A DNA stretch of 20,080 nt from Candidatus Kerfeldbacteria bacterium (GTDB lineage Bacteria; Patescibacteriota; Patescibacteriia; UBA9570), in the NCBI GenBank assembly GCA_003512175.1, contig DOSP01000024.1:3561-23640 (forward strand). Direction: 5' to 3'. Positions 1 to 7,996 of this stretch are shown here, in pieces. The notes beneath the pieces were generated by a model, which saw only the letters and a list, made by a program, of their open reading frames with translations, searched no databases and had not been told where the DNA came from. The translations under genes were made by a program, and so were the position numbers. Numbering within the stretch: the stretch's first letter is position 1; every line of letters starts with the position of its first letter.

Positions 1-1887
1 TTTATTCCGTTTGTCAATTACTTTGTTGTTTCTGGTTTTCAAAATCCCTACGATTATTTTGTATCGATTGACCAAGCGACCGCTTTCCCCTACCCACCGG
101 TGATGTTAGCAGTTTTTGGCTTGGTTCGCTTCTTGTTTGGTTGGCTGCCTGAGCAAGCCGATTTGCTCATCATGCGGCTACCTTTACTGGCTGCCGATAT
201 TATAATCTATGTGATCTTATGTCGCTGGTTGGAGCTCAAAGAAAAAACCGTGCTGTGGCTGTACTGGGCATCGCCCGTTTTGTTCTACATTAACTATGTG
301 CACGGTCAACTAGATGTCGTACCAACTGCGCTGTTATTGATCAGCTTAGCCTTCTTATTTAAGCGTCAAACCTTATTAGCTAGTATCATCTTGGGTATTG
401 GCATTGCTACCAAAACACATTTATTGGCGGTGGTGCCATTTTATTTTATCTACTTCTATGCCAATCGCTATCCATTCAAACAGCAAGTGGGGCAGGTGTT
501 CGTTTGTCTGCTGGTGGCTATCGGACTGATGAGTCCATATCTATGGTCGAGTGGGTTTAGCCAGAGTGTGTTTGGTACGGCCGAAGCTGCTAAAGTGTAT
601 TTAGTCCATCTGCCTTTTTTTGAACAGGATTTGAAATTGTTATTAGCTCCTGCGGCCGTCTTTATCTTATTCTTGAATTTTTTGCCTTACCGTAAGATCA
701 ACCGAGATGCCTTTCTATTGGTGCTTGGTTTATTATTTACGGTCTTTGTAGTGTTTGTGCCACCGATGCCAGGCTGGCTGTACTGGTCGTTGCCGTTTTA
801 CGTCTATTTTTTTGCTAAATATGAAGAAATTCCCAGGTTAAGCTTTTGGTCACTCACATTGTCCTATTTATGTTACGTTATGCTTAGTCAAGGTGATATT
901 GCGCTCGGTAATCCATTGCTGTTAAATCTTACGTTCACTCTTTTTATCGCTGCCCTGGTGATGAATGCAGTCTGGATTTATCGTTTAGGGGTGCGCAGTA
1001 ACTTAGAATATAAAACCGATACTCAGTCTACATTGATTGGGATTGGTGGTGATTCTGGTTCTGGAAAAAATACTCTGGCCAACTTATTAATTGACGTGTT
1101 TGGTAAAGAGCACACGATGATTGTGGATGGTGACGATGCGCATAAATGGGAACGGCATGATGCTAATTGGGAGCAGTTAACGCATCTTGATCCCAAAGGT
1201 AATCGTTTACACCAAGAACTTAACCAGGCAACCGGCTTAAAGCAAGGTGATACTATTGAGCGTAGTGCGTATGATCATTCCACCGGGCGGTTTACGCGAC
1301 CAGCTAACATTCAAGCGAACAAAAATATTCTCTATGTTGGCTTACACCCGTTTTATCTGAAGCGGATGCGTGATATGTTTGACATTAAAATTTATCTGGA
1401 TCCAGCCGAAGAGTTGCGTCGGTTTTGGAAACTGCAACGAGATCAGCATGACCGTGGCCATAGTGTAGCGGATATTGAACAACAATTTGCGGCTCGTGCC
1501 GATGATGCCAGTAAATATATTAAACCGCAACGCAACTTTGCTGACATTATTATTTCCTTACAGCCCGTCGGAGCCATGGTTGCCGGGCAGCCATCGGTTT
1601 TGAAATTAGTCATCATCTGTGATAACTCTATTCACCTGGACCCATTACTTGAGCCTTTAGCAGCTGTTACCGGATTAAGCGCTAGTCATGGGTATGAAGA
1701 TGATCTGGAGCGACAACGGTTAGAATGTATCGGCACGATTACCGTTGAACAGGTGCAAGCCATTGCCCACCAGAGCATACCTAATTTTGAAGAACTGATT
1801 ACTGTGGCACCGCAGTGGCATGCCGATTACGATGGTATCCGGCAGTTGTTTATTCTCTATTATTACAGCGAAATTCATAAATCATGA
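1..1887 (+). CDS. GT-C membrane glycosyltransferase fused to a PRK/uridine-kinase-like domain (5' partial)
   Basis: The frame is open from base 1, so the true start lies outside the window; 628 residues are visible. The first ~330 are hydrophobic with several membrane segments and resemble GT-C transferases that use lipid-linked sugars (PIG-M/GT87-like): FPYPP near residue 29 and NYVHGQLD near residue 99. From about residue 345 a soluble P-loop kinase follows: GGDSGSGKN at 349-357, then YDHSTGRF, GLHPF and RDQHDRG, all typical of phosphoribulokinase/uridine kinase proteins. About 110 further residues resemble no domain I know. The Walker A Lys is followed by Asn, where the family has Ser or Thr to hold Mg2+. 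The domains are known families; the fusion is seen directly. I infer that the kinase phosphorylates a sugar or nucleoside-like substrate for the same glycan pathway, while the membrane part transfers a sugar outside the membrane. The specific substrates are unknown. The gene ends in a 4-base overlap with the aldolase gene. Confidence 0.8.
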   Translation, partial: FIPFVNYFVVSGFQNPYDYFVSIDQATAFPYPPVMLAVFGLVRFLFGWLPEQADLLIMRLPLLAADIIIYVILCRWLELKEKTVLWLYWASPVLFYINYVHGQLDVVPTALLLISLAFLFKRQTLLASIILGIGIATKTHLLAVVPFYFIYFYANRYPFKQQVGQVFVCLLVAIGLMSPYLWSSGFSQSVFGTAEAAKVYLVHLPFFEQDLKLLLAPAAVFILFLNFLPYRKINRDAFLLVLGLLFTVFVVFVPPMPGWLYWSLPFYVYFFAKYEEIPRLSFWSLTLSYLCYVMLSQGDIALGNPLLLNLTFTLFIAALVMNAVWIYRLGVRSNLEYKTDTQSTLIGIGGDSGSGKNTLANLLIDVFGKEHTMIVDGDDAHKWERHDANWEQLTHLDPKGNRLHQELNQATGLKQGDTIERSAYDHSTGRFTRPANIQANKNILYVGLHPFYLKRMRDMFDIKIYLDPAEELRRFWKLQRDQHDRGHSVADIEQQFAARADDASKYIKPQRNFADIIISLQPVGAMVAGQPSVLKLVIICDNSIHLDPLLEPLAAVTGLSASHGYEDDLERQRLECIGTITVEQVQAIAHQSIPNFEELITVAPQWHADYDGIRQLFILYYYSEIHKS

Positions 1888-2618
1888 TTGCGGCTCTAAA
1901 CGATTTACTACACATTTCTCACCAGGTTGGTGAGCGCCTTGATTTAGTGCAAGGTGGCGGCGGCAATACGTCGGTGAAAGCGAGCGACGGCATCATGTAT
2001 ATTAAGGCCTCAGGCACCGCGCTGAAGGCCATGTCCGTTCAGCGTGGCTGGGTCGCGCTTGGCGGTGAATCTAGCGGTGACGAACAACCATCAATGGAAT
2101 GGCCCATGCACTTGCTATTACCGCGTATCGTTATCCACGTCCATGCCGTTTATCCCAATATTTATAACTGTCAGGTAGGTGGGGTAGAGAAATTAGCCAG
2201 TTTGTTAACACAATATGAACCGATCGTGATTCCATACGCTACCCCGGGGCAAGAATTAGCCGATATGATCAAAGCTCACCTCACTGTCGTTTCGCCTCGC
2301 CTGATCTTATTAGAAAATCATGGTTTGATTGTGTGTGGAGAGGATGCAAATGAAGTTGTCTCTCGGTTGCATACAATCAATAATCTGGTGAAAGCGGATT
2401 TTCCACCATTTATCGTTAGGGCCGATCCACCACTATTGCCGAGCCTTTTTCCAGATGCGGCTGTTTTGGAAAACAATCCAGATGTACAATCCGCCAATGC
2501 TTACTTACATCAACAAATTACTGCGCTAGGCTGTACAGTACAACTACTACCCCCTAACGAAGGAGATAAATTACGTGCGATGGAACAAGAGCAATATCGC
2601 ATCCAGCTATGCAAATAG
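1884..2618 (+). CDS. Class II (zinc) aldolase/adducin-family protein
   Basis: This 244-residue protein has the hallmarks of class II aldolases such as fuculose- and rhamnulose-1-phosphate aldolase: a phosphate-binding loop GGGGNTS at 24-30, KASG at 41-44, a probable catalytic Glu72, and zinc ligands His85 and His87 (HVH) and His146 (ENHG). All expected metal ligands are present, so it should be active. Enzymes of this family cleave or form a carbon-carbon bond next to a phosphorylated ketone, or in some members decarboxylate or epimerise. It sits between a kinase-containing gene and a nucleotidyltransferase, which argues for a role in making a phosphorylated precursor rather than in sugar catabolism; that is inference. 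The start overlaps the previous stop by 4 bases (ATGA), so translation is probably coupled. The substrate cannot be read from the sequence. Confidence 0.85.
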   Translation: MIAALNDLLHISHQVGERLDLVQGGGGNTSVKASDGIMYIKASGTALKAMSVQRGWVALGGESSGDEQPSMEWPMHLLLPRIVIHVHAVYPNIYNCQVGGVEKLASLLTQYEPIVIPYATPGQELADMIKAHLTVVSPRLILLENHGLIVCGEDANEVVSRLHTINNLVKADFPPFIVRADPPLLPSLFPDAAVLENNPDVQSANAYLHQQITALGCTVQLLPPNEGDKLRAMEQEQYRIQLCK

Positions 2619-3370
2619 TCATTCCGATGTCTGGTTTGGGCAGCCGCTTTGTAGCAGCTGGTTACGAGGATATCAAACCACTAATCAAAGTAGCAGGGAA
2701 ACCAATTATTGAATATGTGGTGAGTTTATTTCCGGGCGAAACCAATTTTTTATTTATCTGTAACAAGGATCATTTAGACAATACGGCGCTTCGTTCCGAA
2801 TTAGAACGGATCATGCCCACCGGAAAAATTGTTGGTGTCGAGCCAGCTAAAAAAGGTCCAGTGTGGGCTGTATTATCTGCTCAGGAACATATTCAAGAGC
2901 ATGAGCCCGTCATCGTCAACTACTGTGATTTTTTCGCCCTGTGGGACTACTCAGCTTTTAAACAGCTGACGGCAATCACTGCCTGTGCCGGTGCTATTCC
3001 GTGTTATATTGGGTTCCATCCACATTTACTTGGACCCAATTTATATGCCTCATGTAAAATAGATGCGGATCAAAATTTAATTGAAATCCGAGAAAAGTAT
3101 TCCTGGACAGAAAACAAAATGGACTCCTATCAATCGGATGGTACCTATTATTTTAAATCTGGCCAGTTGGTCAAAAAATATTTTCAGCAGTTGGTTGATG
3201 AGGATATCAATCTTAATGGTGAATATTACGTTAGCCTGGTTTATAATTTACTGGTGTGGGATCACTTACCGGTAAAAATTTCTACAGTCGAAAAATTTTG
3301 TCAGTGGGGGACACCAGAGGATCTACAAGAATTCGTCTATTGGCAAGATTATTTCACGCAACCACAATGA
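2609..3370 (+). CDS. Sugar-phosphate nucleotidyltransferase (paralogue 1)
   Basis: The 253-residue protein is a single Rossmann-like NTP-transferase domain. It begins with the nucleotide-binding signature IPMSGLGSRF at 5-14, followed by KPLIKVAGKP at 23-32; the metal-binding Asp is D107 in NYCDF. Such enzymes join a sugar (or alditol) phosphate to an NTP, giving an NDP-activated donor in the cytoplasm. There is no second acetyltransferase or isomerase domain, unlike GlmU or ManC. It has the same length and architecture as the enzyme at 4398-5159, and both end in a WGTP-x-DL ... YWQ-(D/E)-YF tail, so the two are paralogues. The start overlaps the aldolase stop by 10 bases and no Shine-Dalgarno motif precedes it. 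The nucleotide and sugar used are not predictable by eye. Confidence 0.87.
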   Translation: MQIVIPMSGLGSRFVAAGYEDIKPLIKVAGKPIIEYVVSLFPGETNFLFICNKDHLDNTALRSELERIMPTGKIVGVEPAKKGPVWAVLSAQEHIQEHEPVIVNYCDFFALWDYSAFKQLTAITACAGAIPCYIGFHPHLLGPNLYASCKIDADQNLIEIREKYSWTENKMDSYQSDGTYYFKSGQLVKKYFQQLVDEDINLNGEYYVSLVYNLLVWDHLPVKISTVEKFCQWGTPEDLQEFVYWQDYFTQPQ

Positions 3371-4401
3371 GAGATTTACACATCGACCAACTCAAGGGTT
3401 TTCTGATCATCTGTGTATTGTGGGGTCATATTGGTGTACTAACGACTGCCATCCCAACTGCCAATTTAAGTTGGTGGCGACCGTTTCAAGACTTCATCAG
3501 TACTTTCTTGCCAGTGAATTATTTTCATATGGCAATGTTTTTTGCTTTATCTATTTTATTTGTTAAACCAATTACCACTGGCTTCATCAAGAAACGCGCT
3601 TTACTCTTATTAGTCCCCTATGTATTTTGGTATGTCTGGCCAGCGAAAGATGCACTACTAACTGATCCATTTCCTATTGCACGTACCTTGGCGTACGGCA
3701 GTTGGCATCACATAGCTTCCCCTTTATGGTTTCTACCTGCCTGCTTCACGTTAAGTATTTATTTTTCTGTCTATCGGAAATACGCCAAAACTTGGTGGGC
3801 CATTTTGTTCTGGGTTGCCTGGCTGGCAGTGTTTCTGTTGGCCGACCCCATTGCGGCACGCTACCATAACTCCATTCCGTTTGGGATTGACCTGGCACTG
3901 TATTTATTTCCGTTGTGCGTGGTCATCGACACTATTTACCAACAGCGTCATCGACTAACCAATTTGAGGCCATGGTATGCATTATTGTTGTTACCAGTAT
4001 ATTTAGGCAGTATTCAAGTGATTGACTGGATTGAGCCAGTGAAAACATATTCCGCCTTCACTGCACGCATTGATTTAGCTCAATTCAGTGTTCCGTTCAC
4101 ATTCCTTGGTTTCATTGCCCTGGCTGGGTTGATGAGCAGTATCATGATCTTTTTTCTACTGGTTCCGCCGTTACGTTGGTTAGCGACAGTAGGTAAATAC
4201 AGCCTGCCGATTTATCTGATGCATTTGATTGCCTTTGGTAAGCTGATATTGCTGTATAATCAAATTTCATGGTGGGATAATCCCTTGTATTTCTTCGTGG
4301 CTAGCTGCGCGGCCTTTCCAATAGTTTTGGGGTGCTGTATGCTCTATTCCAAACTGCTGACAAAATTATCACCGTATGCTAAGTATATTGGGATGATATG
4401 A
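3367..4401 (+). CDS. Membrane acyltransferase (acyltransferase 3 family)
   Basis: With the ATG at 3367 the protein has 344 residues. It begins RDLHIDQLKGF and has WGHIG shortly after, matching the first membrane helix of acyltransferase-3 (OafA-like) enzymes, where the His in this helix is functionally important. About ten hydrophobic segments follow. Family members move acetyl or other acyl groups across the membrane onto extracellular polysaccharide or lipid-linked sugars. The frame extends upstream to 3256, but that region lies inside the preceding nucleotidyltransferase gene and encodes polar, family-unlike sequence. The 4-base ATGA overlap (3367-3370) matches the pattern used elsewhere in this operon and decides the start. 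O-acetylation of the glycan is the likely job. Confidence 0.83.
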   Translation: MRDLHIDQLKGFLIICVLWGHIGVLTTAIPTANLSWWRPFQDFISTFLPVNYFHMAMFFALSILFVKPITTGFIKKRALLLLVPYVFWYVWPAKDALLTDPFPIARTLAYGSWHHIASPLWFLPACFTLSIYFSVYRKYAKTWWAILFWVAWLAVFLLADPIAARYHNSIPFGIDLALYLFPLCVVIDTIYQQRHRLTNLRPWYALLLLPVYLGSIQVIDWIEPVKTYSAFTARIDLAQFSVPFTFLGFIALAGLMSSIMIFFLLVPPLRWLATVGKYSLPIYLMHLIAFGKLILLYNQISWWDNPLYFFVASCAAFPIVLGCCMLYSKLLTKLSPYAKYIGMI

Positions 4402-5159
4402 CGATTCTAATTCCATTAGCCGGGGCCGGCTCACGTTTTGCGCAGGCTGGCTATACGGATCCTAAACCACTCATTCCGGTTGATGGCCAGCCGATGATTA
4501 TTCGGGCAACCGCTGACTTGCCGTCAGGTAATCAATGGGTGTTTATTTGTCGCGCTGAACACCTGGCCTATTATCCATTACGTCAAACCTTAGAGCAAGC
4601 CTATCCGGGATGCCAGATTATTCCAATTGATTATCTAACGGAGGGGCAAGCCAGTACTTGTTTATTAGCTAAAGATTATATTAATAACGAGCAGGCTTTA
4701 TTGATTGGTGCTTGTGACAATGGCATTACGTATCATCAGGCACGTTGGCAGCAGTTGATGGATGATTCAACTGTGGATGCTTTGATTTTTACCTTTCGCA
4801 ATAATGTCACAGTAGAGCGTAATCCTAAAGCGTATGGTTGGGTGGAGGTTAACCCTGATCAGACAGTCAAACATGTTTCAGTGAAAATGCCCATTAGTAA
4901 AGATCCTATCCATGATCACGCCGTGGTTGGAGCCTTTTGGTTTCGACAAGGAAAAATGTTCGTACAAGCGGCTGAAGAGATGATTAAAAAAAATACGCGT
5001 ATCAACAATGAATTTTATGTTGACGAGTGCATGAATAATGCAGTGCAGTTAGGCGTAAGAGTTAAAGTCTTTGAGATTGATAAATATATTTGCTGGGGCA
5101 CTCCCAACGATTTGCTCACCTACAATTATTGGCAAGAGTATTTTCAAGCAACCCCATGA
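4398..5159 (+). CDS. Sugar-phosphate nucleotidyltransferase (paralogue 2)
   Basis: Another 253-residue NTP-transferase. The signature GAGSRF is at 9-14, KPLIPVDGQP at 23-32, TEGQAST at 81-87 and the metal Asp at D107 in GACDN. TEGQ and the CDN motif place it near capsule-type nucleotidyltransferases of the LicC/Cj1416-like kind, although the exact substrate is open. It shares length, D107 position and C-terminal WGTP-NDL ... YWQEYF with the enzyme at 2609-3370. In the first paralogue the TEGQ segment is replaced by AKKG, and CDN by CDF, so the two probably use different substrates. It overlaps the acyltransferase stop by 4 bases and the next start by 4 bases, pointing to one coupled operon. 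Confidence 0.87.
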   Translation: MTILIPLAGAGSRFAQAGYTDPKPLIPVDGQPMIIRATADLPSGNQWVFICRAEHLAYYPLRQTLEQAYPGCQIIPIDYLTEGQASTCLLAKDYINNEQALLIGACDNGITYHQARWQQLMDDSTVDALIFTFRNNVTVERNPKAYGWVEVNPDQTVKHVSVKMPISKDPIHDHAVVGAFWFRQGKMFVQAAEEMIKKNTRINNEFYVDECMNNAVQLGVRVKVFEIDKYICWGTPNDLLTYNYWQEYFQATP

Positions 5160-6715
5160 GACAGTTTCTCAAAACCTATCAGCGTGATGGCCTGATCTTA
5201 TTGGCTTGTATAGTCGTGTCTATCGCCATTAATCTGCCCGCCTATTGGTATGCCAGTAGTGATGCAGCGCAATTGAATGTGTTGTCTAACGATGAGTGGG
5301 TGTTCCAAGATTTCTTAGAGACGCAGTTTTTTAGGTCGCTCACTAACCATGATTTATATACCTTGGTCACACTGCATGATGGCTGGGGTTACGGCTCATT
5401 ATTTTGGTATGTGTATGGCATACTAAGCTGGCCGTTCCACGCCTGGTTACCATTTCAAGCTTACCTGATCAGTCTGCGCTGCATTTCAGCGGCCTGGTTG
5501 GGAGTAAGCATTTTTTTTGTGATCAAAAGCATTTGGTTGATCCGGCAAAAGTATGCGCCCGCTCTATTGGGAGCTGTCTTTATCTTGGCGATGCCAGCGT
5601 ATTACTTTTATACCAAAGCCTTTAGTGTAGAGTTTATGGCGGCGGCCATTGGATTAGCCGGAATCTATTGGCTGCTCAGCAAAAAATTTCCGTTGGCCTT
5701 TCTCTGTTTAGGCATTGCCTTCGGGCTTAAATTACCGTTTGTATTGTTTCTACCGGTGGCGGGTGTGGCCATGCTGATTTGGTATCGGGGAATTAAAAAA
5801 ATAATCACCTGTGCTGCGGCGTTTGGTTTGGGCTTTATCTTGGCTAATCCATATCTAGTAACACTAGGTCGCACGGGTATCAATTTTTACATTCATACCG
5901 TGCAGAGCAATATGCTGGATAATGCCTCTGGCCATGGATTGTCGATTACTGGCATCAACTACGCCGCTTGGTTTAGTTCTGTCATTATCGTTGATTACTT
6001 ACCGCTGGGGCTAGTGATCATCTGTACCAGTGTTGTGCTCTATAACCTGTGGCAATCTGCGCGGCAACGTCAGTATACGGTGTGGTTGGCGGTCTCAGCC
6101 ATGATCTTATTTATGGGTTACATTATGCTGACTGTGAATAAGTTATGGTTCTGGTATTTGTTTCCAGCTTTTTTACTACTACCCGTTGGTATTTTTACTG
6201 TGCGTCTCGGTCGGTTGGCTAAGTATGAGCTGCCTGTCTTGGCGGCACTGGTGATCAGTCTCTTTATCTTCAACGCACCAACCATCAGCAAAAATTATCA
6301 ATCCTTTAAAACGCGTGAATTCAGTGAAAGTTTTCAAGTGCAGGTGCGTTCTGCAGAGCAATTCAATAGTTGGTTAAGTCAGCAAACGCTTGAGCCGATC
6401 AGTATTTTGAAATCGCCGTACATCTATTTTGACCAGACGCCTTATCCCACTAGCTTGGTGCGTGGCGTTTACGGCAATTTAGATCAATCGGATTTGGTGT
6501 CTTATCAACCGAACTTACTGTTGATTCAAAAGAATTTTGGATTTATGAAAGCGGACAGTGAAGTCCAGCAGTGGACCAGTTATCCTGATCTGGTGGCTGA
6601 ACGGATCTTCTTCACTCAACTCACAACCACTGGTGTAGTGGGGGAGGATGGGATGCACTACCAATTTATGCTCGTATTTGAGACCGAAGATTTTTTTGTC
6701 TATCAACGGTTATGA
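5156..6715 (+). CDS. Membrane glycosyltransferase, GT-C superfamily (PMT/ArnT-like)
   Basis: Starting at the ATG of an ATGA overlap (5156), the protein has 519 residues. One N-terminal membrane segment is followed by an extracytoplasmic loop with acidic residues (SNDEW near 44-48 and HDGWGYG near 74-80), then about ten more hydrophobic segments to roughly residue 400 and a soluble C-terminal tail. This is the layout of PMT/ArnT-type GT-C enzymes, where an acidic residue in the first loop is catalytic. Such enzymes use polyprenyl-phosphate sugars and act on the outer face of the membrane. The neighbouring GT2 protein could supply the lipid-linked donor. The frame reaches upstream to 5090, but that part overlaps the nucleotidyltransferase and lacks family character. 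Acceptor and donor are unknown. Confidence 0.78.
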   Translation: MRQFLKTYQRDGLILLACIVVSIAINLPAYWYASSDAAQLNVLSNDEWVFQDFLETQFFRSLTNHDLYTLVTLHDGWGYGSLFWYVYGILSWPFHAWLPFQAYLISLRCISAAWLGVSIFFVIKSIWLIRQKYAPALLGAVFILAMPAYYFYTKAFSVEFMAAAIGLAGIYWLLSKKFPLAFLCLGIAFGLKLPFVLFLPVAGVAMLIWYRGIKKIITCAAAFGLGFILANPYLVTLGRTGINFYIHTVQSNMLDNASGHGLSITGINYAAWFSSVIIVDYLPLGLVIICTSVVLYNLWQSARQRQYTVWLAVSAMILFMGYIMLTVNKLWFWYLFPAFLLLPVGIFTVRLGRLAKYELPVLAALVISLFIFNAPTISKNYQSFKTREFSESFQVQVRSAEQFNSWLSQQTLEPISILKSPYIYFDQTPYPTSLVRGVYGNLDQSDLVSYQPNLLLIQKNFGFMKADSEVQQWTSYPDLVAERIFFTQLTTTGVVGEDGMHYQFMLVFETEDFFVYQRL

Positions 6716-7443
6716 AATTATCGATTGTGGTGCCCTGTTACAACGAAGCTAAAAACATTCCCATTGTCTTAGAACGGTTTGCGGCTGTCATTACAGAACC
6801 AGATGTTGAACTGATCTGCGTCAATAACGGCTCAACCGATGACACCGCTACCGTATTATCCCAACAACTTCAAGACTCACGCTATCAGTTTGCACGGGGC
6901 GTCACCGTGCCTAAGAATATTGGTTATGGTCATGGCATTATGGCAGGGTTGCATGCAGCCCAAGGAGAAGTATTGGCCTGGACTCATGCCGATTTACAAA
7001 CCGATCCAGCTGACGTCATCAAGGCGTATCACCAGTTCATTGCACTCAATCGGCAGGATGTGATCATCAAAGGTAAACGGCTGAATCGATCCTTTGGCCA
7101 GTGGGGCTTTACGTTCGGGATGTCGGTGATTGCTAGTGTGGTCTTAGGTAAAGTGTTGTATGATATCAATGCGCAACCGAAACTGTTTCATCGTTCATTG
7201 CTGGCACAATTACCAAACCCACCAGACGATTTTTCACTGGATCTCTACTTGCTCTATCTGGCTAACGTGTTAGGGTACAGTACCGAAACGATTGCGGTGC
7301 GCTTTGCCCAGCGGCAGCATGGAGAATCGAAATGGGCGTTCAGTTTTAAGTCACGTTATAAAACAGTCTTACGAACCATTAAATATATTTTTGCCTTACG
7401 CAGACGCTATGCAAATTTTCATCCATCGAGTCAATCAAGCTAG
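6712..7443 (+). CDS. GT2-family glycosyltransferase (dolichol-phosphate-mannose-synthase-like)
   Basis: This 243-residue soluble protein has VVPCYNE at 6-12, NNGSTDD at 38-44, and HADLQTD at 92-98, where most relatives read DxDLQ. RQHGESKW near 201-208 is the conserved C-terminal motif of polyprenyl-phosphate sugar synthases. It probably makes a polyprenyl-phosphate hexose from an NDP-sugar, on the cytoplasmic side. There is no C-terminal pair of membrane helices as in GtrB, so it resembles the short DPM1 form. It lies directly after a GT-C enzyme (ATGA overlap at 6712-6715), the usual consumer of such donors. The first Asp of the DxD-like motif is His here; the last Asp (D94) remains. Substrate sugar unknown. 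Confidence 0.86.
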   Translation: MKLSIVVPCYNEAKNIPIVLERFAAVITEPDVELICVNNGSTDDTATVLSQQLQDSRYQFARGVTVPKNIGYGHGIMAGLHAAQGEVLAWTHADLQTDPADVIKAYHQFIALNRQDVIIKGKRLNRSFGQWGFTFGMSVIASVVLGKVLYDINAQPKLFHRSLLAQLPNPPDDFSLDLYLLYLANVLGYSTETIAVRFAQRQHGESKWAFSFKSRYKTVLRTIKYIFALRRRYANFHPSSQSS

Positions 7444-7996
7444 TCGGTTAAGTCAGATCGATCCGCGTTACGGTGTCGAGATCGATCTACGTGCCGACGG
7501 GGATCAGATTATTTTGAATCACGAACCATTTGCTGGTGGCGAAGATTTTGCAGACTACTTAAAGCAATACCATCACGCGGGCATCATTTTAAATATTAAA
7601 GAAGCCGGTATCGAACAACGGGTGCTAGAGTTGTGTCAACACTATGGTGTTACCAACTATTTCTTATTAGATGTCGAGTTCCCCTATATTTACCGCGCTA
7701 CCCGCGCCGGTGTGCGTCAGATTGCGCTGCGTTACTCTGAAGATGAAGCGATTGAAACTGTCCTCAAGTATCGTGGTTTAGCCGATTGGGTGTGGATCGA
7801 TACCAATACCAAACTGCCGTTAGATGCCACCGTGATGCAGCAGTTACAAGGATTCAAAACTTGTTTAGTGTGCCCCGAGCGCTGGGGCAGGCCGCAAGAT
7901 ATTGCCGAGTATATTAATCAATTACAAGTTTTACATTTTCCATTAACAGCCGTGATGGCTGCCGAAGCCTATGTCGATCAATGGAGTCGTTTTTGA
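7409..7996 (+). CDS. Short glycerophosphodiester-phosphodiesterase-like (GDPD) protein
   Basis: The 195-residue protein begins with HR at 6-7, then GVEIDLR with E24 and D26, a catalytic-type NHEP (H38), and LNIKE (K64). These are the catalytic positions of GDPD barrels (HRG, ExD, HD, ExK). Compared with usual GDPDs of about 240-300 residues it is short: the ENT-containing segment after the first HR is missing and HRG is HRV. It has no signal peptide. A phosphodiesterase role on a glycerol-phosphate or other phosphodiester-linked substituent is possible, but the deviations allow a related non-hydrolytic or isomerase-like function. The frame continues upstream to 7292, inside the GT2 gene; I chose 7409 because the GDPD signature begins immediately after it. 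The gene overlaps its upstream neighbour by 35 bases and its downstream neighbour by 26. Confidence 0.68.
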   Translation: MQIFIHRVNQASRLSQIDPRYGVEIDLRADGDQIILNHEPFAGGEDFADYLKQYHHAGIILNIKEAGIEQRVLELCQHYGVTNYFLLDVEFPYIYRATRAGVRQIALRYSEDEAIETVLKYRGLADWVWIDTNTKLPLDATVMQQLQGFKTCLVCPERWGRPQDIAEYINQLQVLHFPLTAVMAAEAYVDQWSRF

